Below, in pieces: positions 39,363 to 54,200 of a DNA stretch of 64,000 bases. The DNA lies in assembly GCA_037389465.1 (NCBI GenBank), contig JAZARR010000214.1, forward strand, positions 1,240,001-1,304,000, written 5' to 3'. The notes beneath the pieces are model-generated. The model saw only the letters and a list, made by a program, of their open reading frames with translations, did not search any database and had not been told where the DNA came from. Every line of letters starts with the position of its first letter. The first letter of the stretch is position 1. The stretch comes from Baylisascaris procyonis (lineage: Eukaryota > Nematoda > Chromadorea > Rhabditida > Ascarididae). Both the position numbers and the translations under genes were made by a program.

Positions 39363-42300
39363 GCTTCGCAAAGACGGTAGCAGTGATCAAGTATCGATTA
39401 AAATGTTTTGCAATTTGCCTTGAAGCAGCGTAAAATCTGCTCTCTTTTTTCTTAAATAAAAAATTGCTTTGTTTTTTAGTTGAATATAAATAATATGGGA
39501 TGTTAGCATTGTTCACACAGACAAGCAGCTTCATATTCGAAAAAGGTGTTCGAAAAAAACAAAGGTATTCGAAAAATTCATATCATACAACAGATTCGCG
39601 ATTAAACAAACGATTTAGCTCAAAAACATTGTGAGTGAGAAATTTGGCATTCTCTTTGCATAGTCTCAGATGCACACAGTGCTGCTATACCTCGACAATT
39701 TGAATCGAAATAAACTGATGAAAAAATTTCGGTTACTCATCTCATTGGTGTGTTTCTTATTTGCTAAGTACGCGTTCCTTTAAAATTGTCAAAAAATAGG
39801 CAATGTTAGGTGATCGCTACCTTTAAACTAGCAATAAACGCTATGAAATTCATCCTGCAATTGTATGATACGCTAACTAACATCTTTTCGTCTAAATTTC
39901 CAATTTGCAACTTCTAGCGCAAATGTATATAAAGTGTTTCCTTGTGAAGAACATATAGGAGAGTACCTCATCATCTGTCATCACTATGGAGGTTTGTTTC
40001 TTTAAAAAGTGTTTCTCCCCTTCCTCAGTTCACGTATCTATACTTCTTTCAGCAATCATTTACCTTACTGTACTGCATTCCATATGAAATGATGCAATTT
40101 ACAGTTTCGTTCAACTCTATGCAAACTTTCCAATGTTGCTATGTGCGTTTACGTCTATTGATATCGCTCTGTACACATTGCAACGCAAAAGCTTTGTATC
40201 TCGAGTACCACTACTCCTACCGGGAACGCTGATATGATCGTTTTCTATTAGTTTCAACTGCACGTCACATTCCTTTGTGCTTCAGGTTCCGTTAATTGCA
40301 ATGATTGTTAAAGGATGCTGCTCATAACACTCGTATGGCCACTCTGATTGCAAAGTTGACGGGAATCCCATCCATGATTTCGTTTATTTTTGGTTGTCTC
40401 TTCTCGATGACAAATATTTGCATATTTCATCGATCCGTTGGTATGCTTCCATCAGGTGTTCACAGCCGATTTGGAGATAGGCGAATATAGCCAAATGTTA
40501 GGTGATGCTAGGTGATAGCTACGTAGGTGCCACTGAGTGGTTAAATTCAAAAGTTTCCATTACCAAGACTTGAGTTATTCCTGAAATGGAACATCCTCAC
40601 AGATAAATTCACACGCATATGCATAAACACCCCTCGGGCATTTACGGGCATACATGAATATACGCCCACATTAACACTTGTAACCGTTCAGCTCTGATTT
40701 AAAATGTTTTCTCACCGAACTAAATTGCAAGTGGTGAACAACACTGAACCGTTCATTTTTGCGGCCTGCAGTGATGACATTTCCATTCACTCATGGGCAA
40801 CAGAAGATGGTAATATTGCATCCACAACATCACAGGCCAATATTCTATACCTTCTTTGGCTCTCATTACTTTCTTGCCACATATGCAGGACTTACATCCT
40901 TCATCTGCAACATTGACACACTGAAATAGCCTTTCATTTGCGCAGCGTAGTGCAACTTAAAGAAAAATTGCAACGAGAGAAAACAAACGATCTATTTTAT
41001 CGAACTTTACGTTGAATTATTTACAAGTTCGTCGTACAGAGGAACACTGCTTAAAATAAACTTCTATAAAGCAAGAATTTGTCATTTTCCAAATAAACAA
41101 GCTGAAAGGGTGGCAGAAATGAGACAGAATGATAAATAATGTTTGTATAATATAGCTAGCAGCTGTGCACGAAAATCAAACCATTTGTTCCCCTGCAAAA
41201 CTTAGCAAACAACGTAAACTGGAAGTGAGCACGGAGTTGTAATCAACAAGCCATGATTTACTGTTCAGATGAGAATTCGCATAACCTAGAATGCCTCTTC
41301 AAGAACAGATGCGGACATGTTACATCAGTTATTTGATGATATAGTATTACGTAAAAAGTGTTTTATCTAGGCCATCTATGCGCAGGAAATGAGCGTATAC
41401 AGGTCGCTTCGTCTGTCAACTTCAACTTGTGAATCACAGATGCTGTGATAATGAGTTCGGTGGATAGATTCTACATATTAAAATAACCTCCAATTTTCTT
41501 CCTTGAATGTGTCAATCATCTGTGCAAGATTTATTGCCATCAAACGCCGTCATAAATTCTCGGATCAGTTTTGCCCGATAGCAGTTTGTGAGCGGACACT
41601 AAACGGAGTTTTTTTTTTCTTTTGAGAACTTGTGCAGTTGCGAAATTTTATAGGATTTATTTGAACCTTTCTTTGTTTATTGACATTTACGCAACTAGCC
41701 GTCGTAACGAAGTGCAAAGCGCAGGTGCGTATCGTGCTAGTCGCCTTTGTTTTTATGGAATAATGTTTGACCGCGATGATCACGATGACGAATGGCATTA
41801 CTTTTCCCCGAATTCTGGATTTCGAGCTAATTCGTAAAGTTCCGAATATCGTGGATGCTGATAATAGCAGATTTCTTCAATCGTCGCTCGGACTTCTCAG
41901 ACTTAGGTTTTCCTACTAGTGTGGTCACTCAGACTTAAAAGTCTTTAATTAATTCGGTTTATTTGGTCGTAAAAGCGACATTTTCAACAAAAATTACGTA
42001 TTTCACAAAGTAACACATGACGCATCTAGGCAGATCGCATTAAAGGTTCTTCCTGGAAATGGTAGTGTTTCGAGTACAAAATGGAGAACTCCCGAAACCT
42101 ATGCCAAAGTCCTAAAAATTAGAACGCATTCAATCTCTGTCGCATTGAACATCGAGAATTTTAAGGCAATGAGAAGGAAAGCCAACCTTTCGCGCACCTG
42201 CAGTGAACCATGCAGAAGTTTGCCCGCTCTTCCTCCTCCCCATTCCTTCCTCCTTCCTTCTCATCAAACTATTCCTCTTCCTCTCTCCTTAATCAACTTC

Positions 42301-45170
42301 ACAGTTGTTAAAGCTAGCTGATATTCTTTTCACCACGAAAATGCTTCAGGGTCTCTTTATGAATGTGGTGATATCGCCGGATTCTGACTCTCACTGAATT
42401 ATAAGATGGCATTTCCGATATTAGAAAATTTCGGTGCTGGCTGGCGATTTCACTGCTATGGTGTTTCCAACTGGAGTTCGAAACATGGGAGCGGATTGGT
42501 AATTATGTTGATGTTCAATAATCAGGTGGAACTGTCCTAGAAAGAATGCGTGGAAAACTTTGCTAGGCGCTTCTGTACCGATTTTGGGCCCAGTAGTCCA
42601 GCCGGCTGGCTGCTCAAGTGCCTAAAACAACTGCAGAAGCTTGCATGACGCGCTTTTACATCAACGACAAATGATACGGGATGATGCCTGCATATTGTAA
42701 TAAACTCGAACACTCACACATAAATTCTGAAAGAGAGCCGCCTCTTTATTGTTCAACTAGCTTGAAATGAAAAAAATCAGTCGCTATAAAATACATGGAA
42801 ATTTCCTCCACTCGTGAACATTTTAATTCCTTTCAAACACAAGTAGATCAATGCGAGTATGAGGGCATCCATTAGCGGGCATCACGCCACAAATTTTAGC
42901 GACACTGGCTTGAGTGGTTCAACGGTTGGATCTGCCGAGTAAGAGCGATGAAGACTATTATTATCGCCAGGTTCTTAAATCGTCTGATCCTCAGATATTT
43001 CGAAGCCAAAAGCCTTCTGCAAACCTGCTTCCTTTCCATTTCGAACGGCAATTTAATGTAATCGATAGTAATCATAGAGTAGGCAAGCATGCTGGAAGTT
43101 TGAAAATTACAGAAATAAAAAAAAATTCATCAAAAACGCAAATTTCCTTGTGCTTTCTTTGCATTATAAAATCCATCGAACTAGATCGTCTTTTAGGGAT
43201 CGAAGGCTATCAGTAGATATTTTACCGCACGAATAGCAATTAACCAGGCAAACAGAGCCTTAGAGGACTTGTCAATAAGTAAGACACAAATTTGCTAGCA
43301 AATAAAGCAACCAAAATTTAGCTTAGGACTGACTCACATCTTTCAATAAAAAACAGTGGCACGCAAGAACTTCTTGAGCATTGATTGCATCTCAGTGTTC
43401 AGAAAAACAGGAAAATTCTAAGTCCAGGCAAATCATCAACTATCCAACATGTCAGAATTGGTGAAACAAAACTACGATTTCCACCTAGCATATTGTCCAG
43501 GATTTCGACGGTAATGCGCTGAAATGATTTTGATCATTTCTGCCGTAACTGCTATGAGCATAAGCGTGAGCATTTCGCTTTCCGAATGCTCCTGGATGCA
43601 AGAGTGTTTTCTAGTGGTGCAATGAGCCAGTTTCTTATCAGCTGTGATGAGTTTATGCATCTGACCAATTCTAATATTCATCCATCATATCTACGAAAAA
43701 GCAGAATGTTGGGCACGATGCGGACCTTCAAGGTTTCAGTCGACACACAAAATCAATTCTAACTTATTTTTTAGTTGCATCACAAAAAGCTGAAATACTG
43801 CAACAACCGTTTTTGGATAGTTTTAAGCTGACAATGTTCTTGCCAGAAATGACTTACTTCCAACCGTGAGTGCAAAGAACATTTCCTCAGGCTGTTGCTC
43901 ATGATAGGTTTCCTTGTGATCAAAATTTTAAACTCCGCCTAGCATCTCCACGAGCTCCACCCACCTCATGACAGATGTGCATTTCAAACTTCGAACCAGC
44001 GTGTCTCGAGGTCAGCCTTTCCCAAATTCGCGTCTGTTTCGGTTCTATATTAAGTGCACCAATATGTTTTATTTGAACAATTGCATTAGTCATTTGGAGA
44101 GAAGAGAATGAGCTCTTTTATTTTGCAGTCAACGCCCATTGAAGATTGCTTAGTATTAGACAAGGCCAATTCAATCGGAGGTTATTGCTCAAAAGCTTCG
44201 CATAATTTCAGAATAGTCCACTGGAACTTCCTTCTTCTAATCAATGGTTGGTTTCAAATGTTTCAAATGCGATGTACTCGAATCATAGATTTTTAGTCGT
44301 AAAAGCTTTAAGGAAAATGTTTGCCTCCTATAGTACCACCTTTTTATTTGATATTGTGTAGCGAATACTGCATTTAAAATTGGTTTATTATTAGTTAAAT
44401 GTTTCTTAATCAACTCTAATTAATCCTTTCTATCTGTCATTCAGTTTTCTTTTATTTTAGTGTAATATTCAGGCCAGTATTTATGGACTCAAGATTGCCC
44501 CCTGTATAAACTAATGAAATGACTAAGGAAAAATCGAGATTTTCGGATGAATGAGATTGATGATGAACTCGCAGATAAAAGGAATAAAAAATTGGAAAAA
44601 AATTGTTAGGAAGATGAAAGTTGTTATGATAATGTTGATAAATCGCAAAGTTAAGTGTAAAACAATTTACTCAAAAAAAATATAAAAACAAATCACATGT
44701 TTACTACACATGTGTAAAACATTCCTGTCCAAAGCAAATGCAGTCAAGAATGATCATAATAAATAGGATATGCTTGCAGCGTCTTAACTAAACTGCCCTA
44801 ATCGTGAATTATGAAATCACTGCATGTTATTCCAACCATTCGGCGACTTTTGACTCTCTGAAGTAGTCGTTTTGCTTCTCGTAGATATGAGTCATGTTAA
44901 GCTGTTGTTATTGAAGTCGGGATTGTCTATCAACTAGACAAATAATAGCAGACTTGAATTTCGCTGGAGTCGTTATCGGGAGGAAAAGATCTCTTCGCAG
45001 AAAGAAAATTTATGATCACTATGAGAACCGTTGATCTAGCCACAATCTTCCATTCTGGTCTCTTGTTCAGCTTATCTATGCTAGTCTCTTCCTTGATTTT
45101 TAGAGTGCATCACTGCTATTGTCCAAAGATAATGTCATTTAGGAAAGTATCCTGGAGTTTACACACTGAA
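39363..45170. other. Spacer between gelsolin copies B and C
   Basis: The stretch has no gene I can support. A pyrimidine-rich patch lies at about 42225-42290. A + strand open frame at 42914-43213 (100 codons) and a - strand frame at 43681-43472 (69 codons) look somewhat protein-like but show no domain and no convincing splice borders. The 5.8-kb spacer compares with 3.8 kb between A and B. Confidence 0.4.
39455..39460 (+). terminator. Poly(A) signal, copy B
   Basis: AATAAA lies 93 nt after the copy B stop codon, the first such signal downstream. Confidence 0.55.
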
Positions 45171-45183
45171 ATTCTACTTACAG
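45171..45183 (+). promoter_or_regulatory. Possible spliced-leader acceptor, copy C
   Basis: ATTCTACTTACAG ends 27 nt before the ATG of copy C at 45211, with no obvious upstream donor. It would give a 27-nt leader, as is usual for trans-spliced nematode mRNAs. Confidence 0.4.
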
Positions 45184-45210
45184 TGAGTAATTTAAAAACG
45201 TGAAACAGCA

Positions 45211-48200
45211 ATGCCAGCTGGTGTGATCGATGCTCAACTCAAAGATGCTGGTCGGCATCCTGGAATCGAGATATGGAGGATTGTGGTTCGTTGATTTTCT
45301 TCGCACCGTGACGCAACAACGATTTTTACGATGTACTCGGCAGCAAACAAATTCGCACTTTTGCTTGAAATTGCTGTGTTTTTCGATGCTTAAATTGAAC
45401 GATCTTTTTCCAATATCAATCCATATCTAATACTCAAGCTTCGAATTAATTCTGTGGATGTTTTCTATTATATTTATCTCCTATGTACTTCTTAGCTTTG
45501 AAGAGTTTGATAATTGCCAACTTCGACTTGTGAGCGATTGGACGGGACATTGTAGACCACCATTTTTTAGTGTAATGGAATAGAATTGCTCACAGTACAC
45601 GTATTATATCGTAAAGAAATATTTTACTCAATCTAGTGATTTGCACAATGTGGTTGTTAGCCTCGGATAGTTCGACTCGAATGAGAGTGAAATAGCGCCG
45701 ATGCCAATATGCCAATTTTTTGTGCAACTTTCAGACAGTTTAAGCAAAGATGGTCTAACATTTTGTTCACCTTTCGAATGGTTGTCTTATAGTAAGCCAT
45801 CATTCATAACCTCAAATGTGTATCAAGCAGCAACTAATAATCTATCTCTTATTTTCAGCAATTCAGATTGGAAAAACTCCCAGAAGAACAACATGGCAAC
45901 TTCTATATGGGCGATTCCTACATCATTCTCTATGTTCGTTTTTTATCCCATTTCTTGCAATAGTAAATGATTTCTGTTTTTTTCCAACAACAATGATTGA
46001 AAGCCCCATAAAAAAGTTTTTATTTCCTGCCTTGAGGCAACGCCTCACTTCTTCGTCACTGAGAGTACAACTTCACTGAACACTTCAAAATGCACGTTCT
46101 CTCTGTGTGTGAAACAATGCATTTTACTGCTCATAGTAGCTTATCTCGTTCTGAAATTTACGTGCATTTCATCAACAAAGTTGTCTGTTGCCTATCTATC
46201 CACTCATTGCACACAGTTCTTACAACCTCCCAATGAATTTGTGTTGTCACTTTATTAACTGACTAAAGATTCATTTGTTTCAGACGAAATTCCACGGCCA
46301 CTGGAATGTTCACTTCTGGCTTGGCAACGGGACAACCATTGTATAACTTGTGTTTATTCTTTATAGCTTTTGATTTATCACTGTAAATTATAAGCTAAGG
46401 TGCGATAAACAGTGATAAGTAAACACTGTTTATCCGTTGTGATAAGCTAAACGATCATTAAATATTTCCGTTGTTTCCAGTATCAATCTTTACATTGGTC
46501 TCCAGCTTCAGTTTCGACCCCTTAAACTGCTGCTTTTTTCCCGGATGAAACGTTCGCAGCATCTTGCAGTGATTCCATTTTGTTCTTAAAACATTTGTGA
46601 TGCACAGTTTGCACGTGGCCGATGTGAAACTGTTTTTGCGTTACAACCGCCGTCTTTCAGCGACCTAAAATTACAGAGTGGTCAGGAATTTCAATTAGAA
46701 TCCTCAGTGAGGTATTCTGATTTGTATGATTTCTATGTCCATACACAACCGTCGTGAAGTGATGGGTCTTCTGACTGAATTTAAAACCTCTCTAGGCATG
46801 CAGGGGCTCCAGTACTTCTCCTTCCCTCGAGCCTAACTAAATCTCCATAAATATCTGAAGGGTTTAAAAACGGGGGTCCTACAACGCTCGAAGAAGCCGT
46901 GCTTTAGATAATTAGATTGGATCAACCAAGTTTTCTGATTTTTCGGCATTAACTGCCTGCTGGAAGTTTAGCACTCTATGCCCTCCAGTTCAAGCATCGT
47001 AAATTCAAACATTTTTCAGGATGAACGAGGAACAGCGGCCATCAAAACTGTAGAGCTCGATGACGGCCTTGGAGGACTGCCTGTGCAATTTCGCGAGGTA
47101 GAGCAATAAAATGCTAACAGTTGAAATATCTATAGGAATGTACTTGCTAATGAAAAAGAACTCAATTTTTATTTCCCAGTGCCATGTTTTTCTGTTCTGA
47201 AAACGATAGTTTAGATTGTGAATCTGAAATGAAAAATCTAATATTTTTGATGTCGTTTTCAGAGAGTTTTTTTCCATTCCCACCAACTTTTGCAGTCTTC
47301 ACAATCAATCAGAACAAGCTGAAGGGAAGGATCAACAATTTGATTTGATATGATATAGACTCTTCACGATATTATTTACTACATTACTATTTGAGGTGCG
47401 TATTAATTTCAGGTTCAAGGGCACGAATCGGCGCTTTTCTTGTCATACTTTAAGGATGGAATCAAGTCAGCTTATTGCTTTTATTCGACAATCAACCAGC
47501 CTATAAAAATATAAAAGTTAAAAAACTTACCTCAGCTCTCATTTCAACATAACTTTCGGTCCATTACTTCATACATTACAACGTCGTTTATTACTTCTTT
47601 TTCTACATCGTACAGATTTCTGTTGATGAAGTTTTAGTGCTTCCAACGCTTCTCTCAAAATAACGTGATAAGAAATAAATAAGCTGCGGTACGCCGGTTG
47701 GAGCTAATAATGGGAATGTCGAGCCTGAAAGTCGTTTAAAAGAAGGAAAAGATACCAGCTAAAGTGAAAGAGTAAATTGACACCCAAAAAAAGTGGTGTC
47801 ACTTTAAGGACATTTTGAAAGCTGAATTGATGATGCTCACATTTCTTGCACCACAAGGAGGTTTCTAAATTCATTCACTGGACACGGATGTCTCCAATGA
47901 ATGAATTTTCCACTGCACCTGCTGCTTTCACGTTGCGGACGGACTTTTAGGTATGTGAGCTGCTGAAAATAGTAATCTCGAATTTTTACACTCGACCAGG
48001 TTTTTGTACAATTATTGTTGCCTTTGACGCTATCTGCAATTCAACGCATTGGAATTGCAGATACTTGAAGGGTGGAGCCGCATCTGGGTTCAAACATGTG
48101 AAAGAAAACAATTTCGAAAATTGGCAGCCACGATTGTTCCACTGCAAAGGAAAAAGGAATGTGAGATGCACACAGGTAGACTCTTGTTTTGATTTATCCT

Positions 48201-51200
48201 TTTTTCAAAATTACAAACAAATTAATTTGACAGTTTATTCGAGCAATAAAAAAAACTTCAGGCGACTGAACTATAAGATTCCGCATCGGTATATCTTTCC
48301 TCGTATTTATTCCACTAATCAGCAAAAAATCTGAAGCGTCGCGGACCGTTCCAACATGCTAAAAAAGAAACGAAAGTGCAAACTTCAGCATCACTATGAA
48401 CTAGACGATTCATTTTCTCACTCCCTCCTCCTCATCCATCCCCCGCTTCAACTAGATGCTACTTTTTTAGTTTATTGCCATATATTCTTCTCGAGAAAAA
48501 CTTTTAGGTTGGAAAAAACCTGTTTTGTATTTTTAACGTTAATATAAAAACCATTAATTCACTCACTTCTTTGGCATAATTCAGCATTGTAACATTAAAG
48601 AATGCTGGTGAATGAACCAAATTCACTGGAATAGTTTGGTGTTTGTAAAGTTCCTCTGCCAATATCGCAACTGTTTATGAAATCATGGACTCGGAAATAA
48701 CGTAAATATGCTCAGGTTGACTGTACTCGCAAATCTCTCAACCTTGGCGACGTGTTTATCCTGGATTGCGGGCTGCAAATCTATGTTTGGATGCCTCCCG
48801 AAAGTGGTCGCTTAGAGCGAATCAAGGTTAATTGTTCTTTACTTACTTTATTAAGCATCGTAAGGCGACAACTTTTTCTGAATCAGGAGAGTTCAGTACA
48901 AATAAACATTACTTACTACTTGACGTGAGTGGAAGTTTGATGCATCAAAAACTGATATATGAGGCTTTGTGGAAAAGTTGTCAAGTCACGTTACGCCAAA
49001 AAATTTCTGTTGATCGATTACCTCCGGTTTAGTCGACGAATTCAGAGCAGTGATAAACGTTGATCTTTATTGCTGCTACGTTTTTTCTTCTCGCATAGTG
49101 ACCAAAATGCTCAAATCTCATACGAAAGCAAAAATATCGCTCACGTACGAACAGCAATATTTGAGGAGAACAAATTGCCCACAAATTTTAATTCTACGAG
49201 CGTAAACATTAAGTTCATAGCAAAGACGTATATGCGCATCTGCGTTTATGTGATTTAATTCGTTTGACCATTACAACAACAAATATCCCATTAGTAAAAT
49301 TCTGTAGTTATTGCCCATATCACTGAAACAGAGTATTATTTTGCTTTATCATCTTCATAAAAGGGTGATGACACTCAAAAGCGGCTCGAAAACTCATATT
49401 TATATGAAACTTTATGCAATCGATTCATACCCTTACGATGTGGACCTAGCAGAAGCTTATACTCGATGAAATCCAGTTCAGTATACACGAAACCACTAAT
49501 AAGATGGACGCTTCATCATTCAAAGCACCTTGTTCTATTCATTCTAATCTTGTTCCTCATTTCATTTGGAAGATGATTTTGATTCTATTTCATGAATTGA
49601 AATAAGTACTTCAAAAATCATATCGGAGCTGTGGAGAAGATAATTGGCTATGTGTTTTTAAAAATGCTCTGTCATGGTAGCATAGCGAGTTACCTTACTA
49701 TTCTCTTGACATTGTGGATCAAGTGGGTATTGCCAAATAACGAGATTAATTGAGTTACAAAAAAATAGCGATCACTAATACTTTTGTCATACGTTTCCTT
49801 GCTCTTCTATCTTCACTTTCCCTCTAACCGATAATATTCACATGAGTTAATACAATGAGACATTTGCTGGTGCAGCGGAGTGTTGTACATATTCTGTTGC
49901 AGGGAATGCGTCAAGCTAGAAGCATTCGTGATCACGAAAGGGCTGGCAGACCACAAATTCATGTGCTTGGTGAATTTTAATTCCATCAAGAAAAAGGTGC
50001 AAAGAAATCGTGACTTCGTTTTTCAAGAAAATTCCGTCGTATGTGCAGCGCATATGGCAGCACACAATAAAAAAAAACAGTCGATTTGAAATCTTCTATG
50101 CTTTTTTTGAGGGGGTGGGGTGGGGGGGGGAAGAGGGTTGGCACCATTCAGTAATTAAGTTACGATTAAATTATGATCTCGCTACATGTGAAGGGAGTAT
50201 TAACGCATTTCATTGGTTATAACTGCAAAAAGTGAGGTTCTGAATTTGAGGAATTTAGCTGCATATACCATTATGAAACATAATCACCTTCAAGCCACTT
50301 TAACATTAACTTTCACGTTCAACCGACTATGTCCAACTTTTGCTTTTGAATTTAATGCACTGAGCAAACTCGACGATTTCTGAGAGAAAATTTCCAAATG
50401 ACCAACTAAATGTGACCGAGTTTATCGAGAAGAGGAAATAAGGGAGAAAATAAAAAGCAGGAAAGAAAATTTCTAGTGGCAAGCTTATTATCACCAATGC
50501 GCATAACTCAATATTTTCGAATTTTTATGAGCCTTCGAAAATCGATTTTGACAAATAGTCAAATTGCTTCCGTAAATAACATCAGGTATATAAATTTTTC
50601 GCTTTTCAGAAGTGGATTAACTTGTTTAGATTCTCAGGTTGTGCAGTGTGGCCAATTTTTCATTTGAATGGTACGCTTCAAGTGTATAAAAATTATCACC
50701 ATTCAACAATTTAACTACATCAGTTTTTATTGTATTTTGCGCAAGAATCAAATCTAAATGGGACGTCAATTTAAAGGGAATTGATGGCTAGGAGAAATAA
50801 CGTCACAAAAGGAGAGTTATGCAATGTAGCTTCGTTATTAGCATTTCTACTATAGTTTCTTAGCCATTCTCAGTGCCTTTAGAGGGCTTTAGAGAGTTTT
50901 TTTTTCTGAAATTGCAGATCAGGACTGGGATCAAAACGAGGAATTCTGGGAGAAAATGGGTGGAGTTGTTACGAATACAGCAGATCTTAAATCAGCGGAA
51001 GAGGGAGGCATTGATGAAAATTATTGGCGAACAAATCGACAACAAATCACGCTTTGGAGGTAACACGACTTCTTTGTCGAAAGAATGTATAAAATTGGTT
51101 ATATGTCCCACTTGCACACAACAGATTTCTCACTTATGAGGATCGAAGTAATGTTAGTTATAAGAGCACATGAAGATGACGCCATTTCTTAATGAATATC

Positions 51201-54200
51201 TTCACATCCCTCTATATAAATGCAGGTTCTGTCAGCCGTTTCGTCTTAAGGCAGTGGAGCGTACTCACCTGAGCAGAAATCAACAACGGTTGGAAATGTA
51301 AATTAATTAGCTATTTCAAAATCAAAAGCAACCATACCTTATACATTATATTATGTGATCAATGATCGAAGTGAGTCAGCACGATGTTATTCTAATATAA
51401 AAACAGAAAGTGTAAGTGCAATGCCCAGTCAACAAGTGAGACAGGTGATAGGAAACGTGTCTCATATCAAAAACAATAATAACACAAACATTACAGCAGG
51501 CTAACGCTTAGTAATGAGTATCACTCAGCAGCAATGGATTATTATGCTGTGATGTAATAGCACATATACGCGAGGACACTTGGCAAGTACAACTTGGAGT
51601 GAATTGAGCCTGATTCATTGTCTATAATGATAGTATCAATGCTTTTTCACTTAGGTAAACAGGAAATTGTTTTCATTTGGCTCTCAGTTCGCTTCGTCAG
51701 TTGTTAGACACATTGCATACGCGAGAAGACTGAATAAAGAGGTAAAGGAAATGATGGACTGAAGTAGTAGTCTTTGATCAAGGGAAAGAAGTGAAATGGA
51801 GGAGTTCTTTCTTCTAAAATTTTTCAAGAAATCTTCTCTATAGTCTCTCTCGTCCAACTACATATTTCCTGGAAACGGAACATAGGTGGAGCGCATTTTA
51901 TGAAAGCACGTAAAATATACTCGTACGCATATGCGTAGGCTCATTAATTCATTAATTAGGGATAAAAATAAATTCGCAAACATGCATCGGTTCACGGACG
52001 CCCCTCTGCATCTAGCAGATGGCTTTATATCACAAACCAACCTATATCTTCTATCGTTCGAAAATCCTATTTATGGTTTCTGACAAGAACTCAATGTCAA
52101 TAAGCTATCCAGGTAGAATTTTTTAGACATATGGTTAGCGCCCTGAATTTTTTTGAATTTTCTGAAATATTCGAAGCGAACTCGCCTCAAAAATTCGATA
52201 ACTACGAGGTTTCATTGTACATGAAATTTTAAGTTTTCCACTGTCAGTTATATAAACAACAAAAAAAAATCACTGATTTTTTGATCGATCCAAACAGTTT
52301 CAGCACATTCTTCCCTTCAATAGTGAGCATTGTGTTCTTTCAGAGTGTCTGATGAGAGTGGCAAAATGCAAGTCACAAAGGTTTCTCAAGGCAACTTCAA
52401 AAGCTCACAGCTGGAGTCAAAAGTAAGTGGTTTCCTTGAAAGCGTCCGTTGTGCTGAACGGCCGATTCTCGTTTAGCGAAACTAGCTCATTAAACAGAGT
52501 TTTAGCCCTCATAACTGCTTCACCTTCTCTGAATTGAAAAATTACGAGTGTCGGTTTTCGAGTTGCTGAAATCCCGTCTGCTTATCGGTGGTCTGTCTGC
52601 TACCAATGCCTCTGGACTTGAGACACAAATAGCATATCTCTCGATCCATTGCTTTATACCTACCCCTCCCAAAATTTGGCCGTTGGTGGAGTTATTGGGC
52701 TCAAATCCTTACCACGAGCGCTTTTCTATCGCTATCATTAGATCAACGGTTCAAATCTTGGAAGTGCTATTTTATCCAGCCACATAGTCCACCTTAAAAG
52801 TGCTTGGGTCATGACCAAACAATCACAGGGTTTTAGTTTGCAAAAAAAGAACCACACTTTGGATGATAATATAAGTACACTGGGGATGTGCATGGAATGC
52901 TTTGTGCATAGGTCGTGAGGCTGGCCAAAGAAGCAGAACATCAAATTTCAGGGACAGTCAAATTTATGAAATGTCGCGTTTTGAGGATCTTGATGATGAA
53001 ATTGATGTTACTTGCGGAAGTTGAAAATTTCTGCTGTAATCAGCTGCGTTCGCGTATTTTTGCACTATTTGCTTCCGGCCGAAATTTTAAATACACTTTG
53101 AACTTCCTTCAAGAATTACTCATTGCAACATTCGATATGCCATCATTATTCCCTGATGTTACCGTTGTTTGCATGATGAGAAGATGCCAAACATCACCAC
53201 TCTAAGATGTGCGCAGCTGAGCCCGTTTCAGCAAAGATTTCCTCTCTTTATGCTGATTTTACGCGATCGAATGACGACTCAAAAGTTTCTTTGGTTCTGC
53301 AAGTATTTGAAAAAAGTGGAATGATAGAAGTTCCTCGGCGTTTGGTCACTTTGCAGTGAAAAACTCCCTAGGAAAAAACTTGAGAACTAGAGTGGATGAT
53401 TTAAACCAATGGTGCTAGCAACGAGTTGCCCGATCAAGAGCGGCACATTTACATCATTTTCGATGCTGTTGACTACTTGATACATCTTCTGCAGCAATCT
53501 GGTCCCCTATAAACTACTGCTGCTGCTAGAAGTATTTAGCACTAATTTGTTTTTCCTTTATATCAGAGGCAAGCTATTAGCATTTTGTCCGTTATTTTAG
53601 CGAGATAAGTTTCGGCTTTGGCAATGCACCGCAAGTTGATGTTCAGCTAGTGCGTATGCGCCAAACATGGCCATCAACCATGTGAATCATAGAATAGAGC
53701 AAATGACCAGTTGAACGCCATAATTGACAAAGAAGCCAATGAATCATGAGAGAATAAAGAAGGAAATTGAAATGAGGGGCTAACGAGTGGGAACGCATGT
53801 GAAAAGGTGGAGAATGGCAAAAGAAATGAAATGGAGGTATAAGAAATTGATGGTCGAAGGCAAACTAGAGATGTTGTTATTTTATAAGAACGCTTCTATC
53901 AATATAGAGTTTCTAACTGATTTCATATCCTGATGTCAAGCAAATGCTCGAAGTGGAATATAACCTGTCTGATTAAGAGCCTCTGACTTCTTTTTAATTC
54001 TGTGAGTAATAGTTAGTACTTCTCTCACTTTTAAGAATGTGATATAACAACATTGTCTTTGCATTTACATTCCTCTTCATTTCACAAAGTCGCCGCTCCA
54101 AGACTATCGATTAGGATTTGTGGTTGTAAAGGTGTTGCGACAAACTTTTAGCTGATATATCCTTCGGCGCTGATAGCTGCCGATTCTTCTTCGACAAAGC

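Noticed and set aside
42914..43213. A 100-codon + strand frame between copies B and C as a gene
   Set aside because: It has some protein-like character, but there is no recognisable domain, no upstream acceptor in a matching phase and no neighbouring exon.
52690..52770. GGTTCAAATC sequence resembling a tRNA T-loop in copy C intron 10
   Set aside because: No paired T-stem or cloverleaf can be formed with the neighbouring bases.
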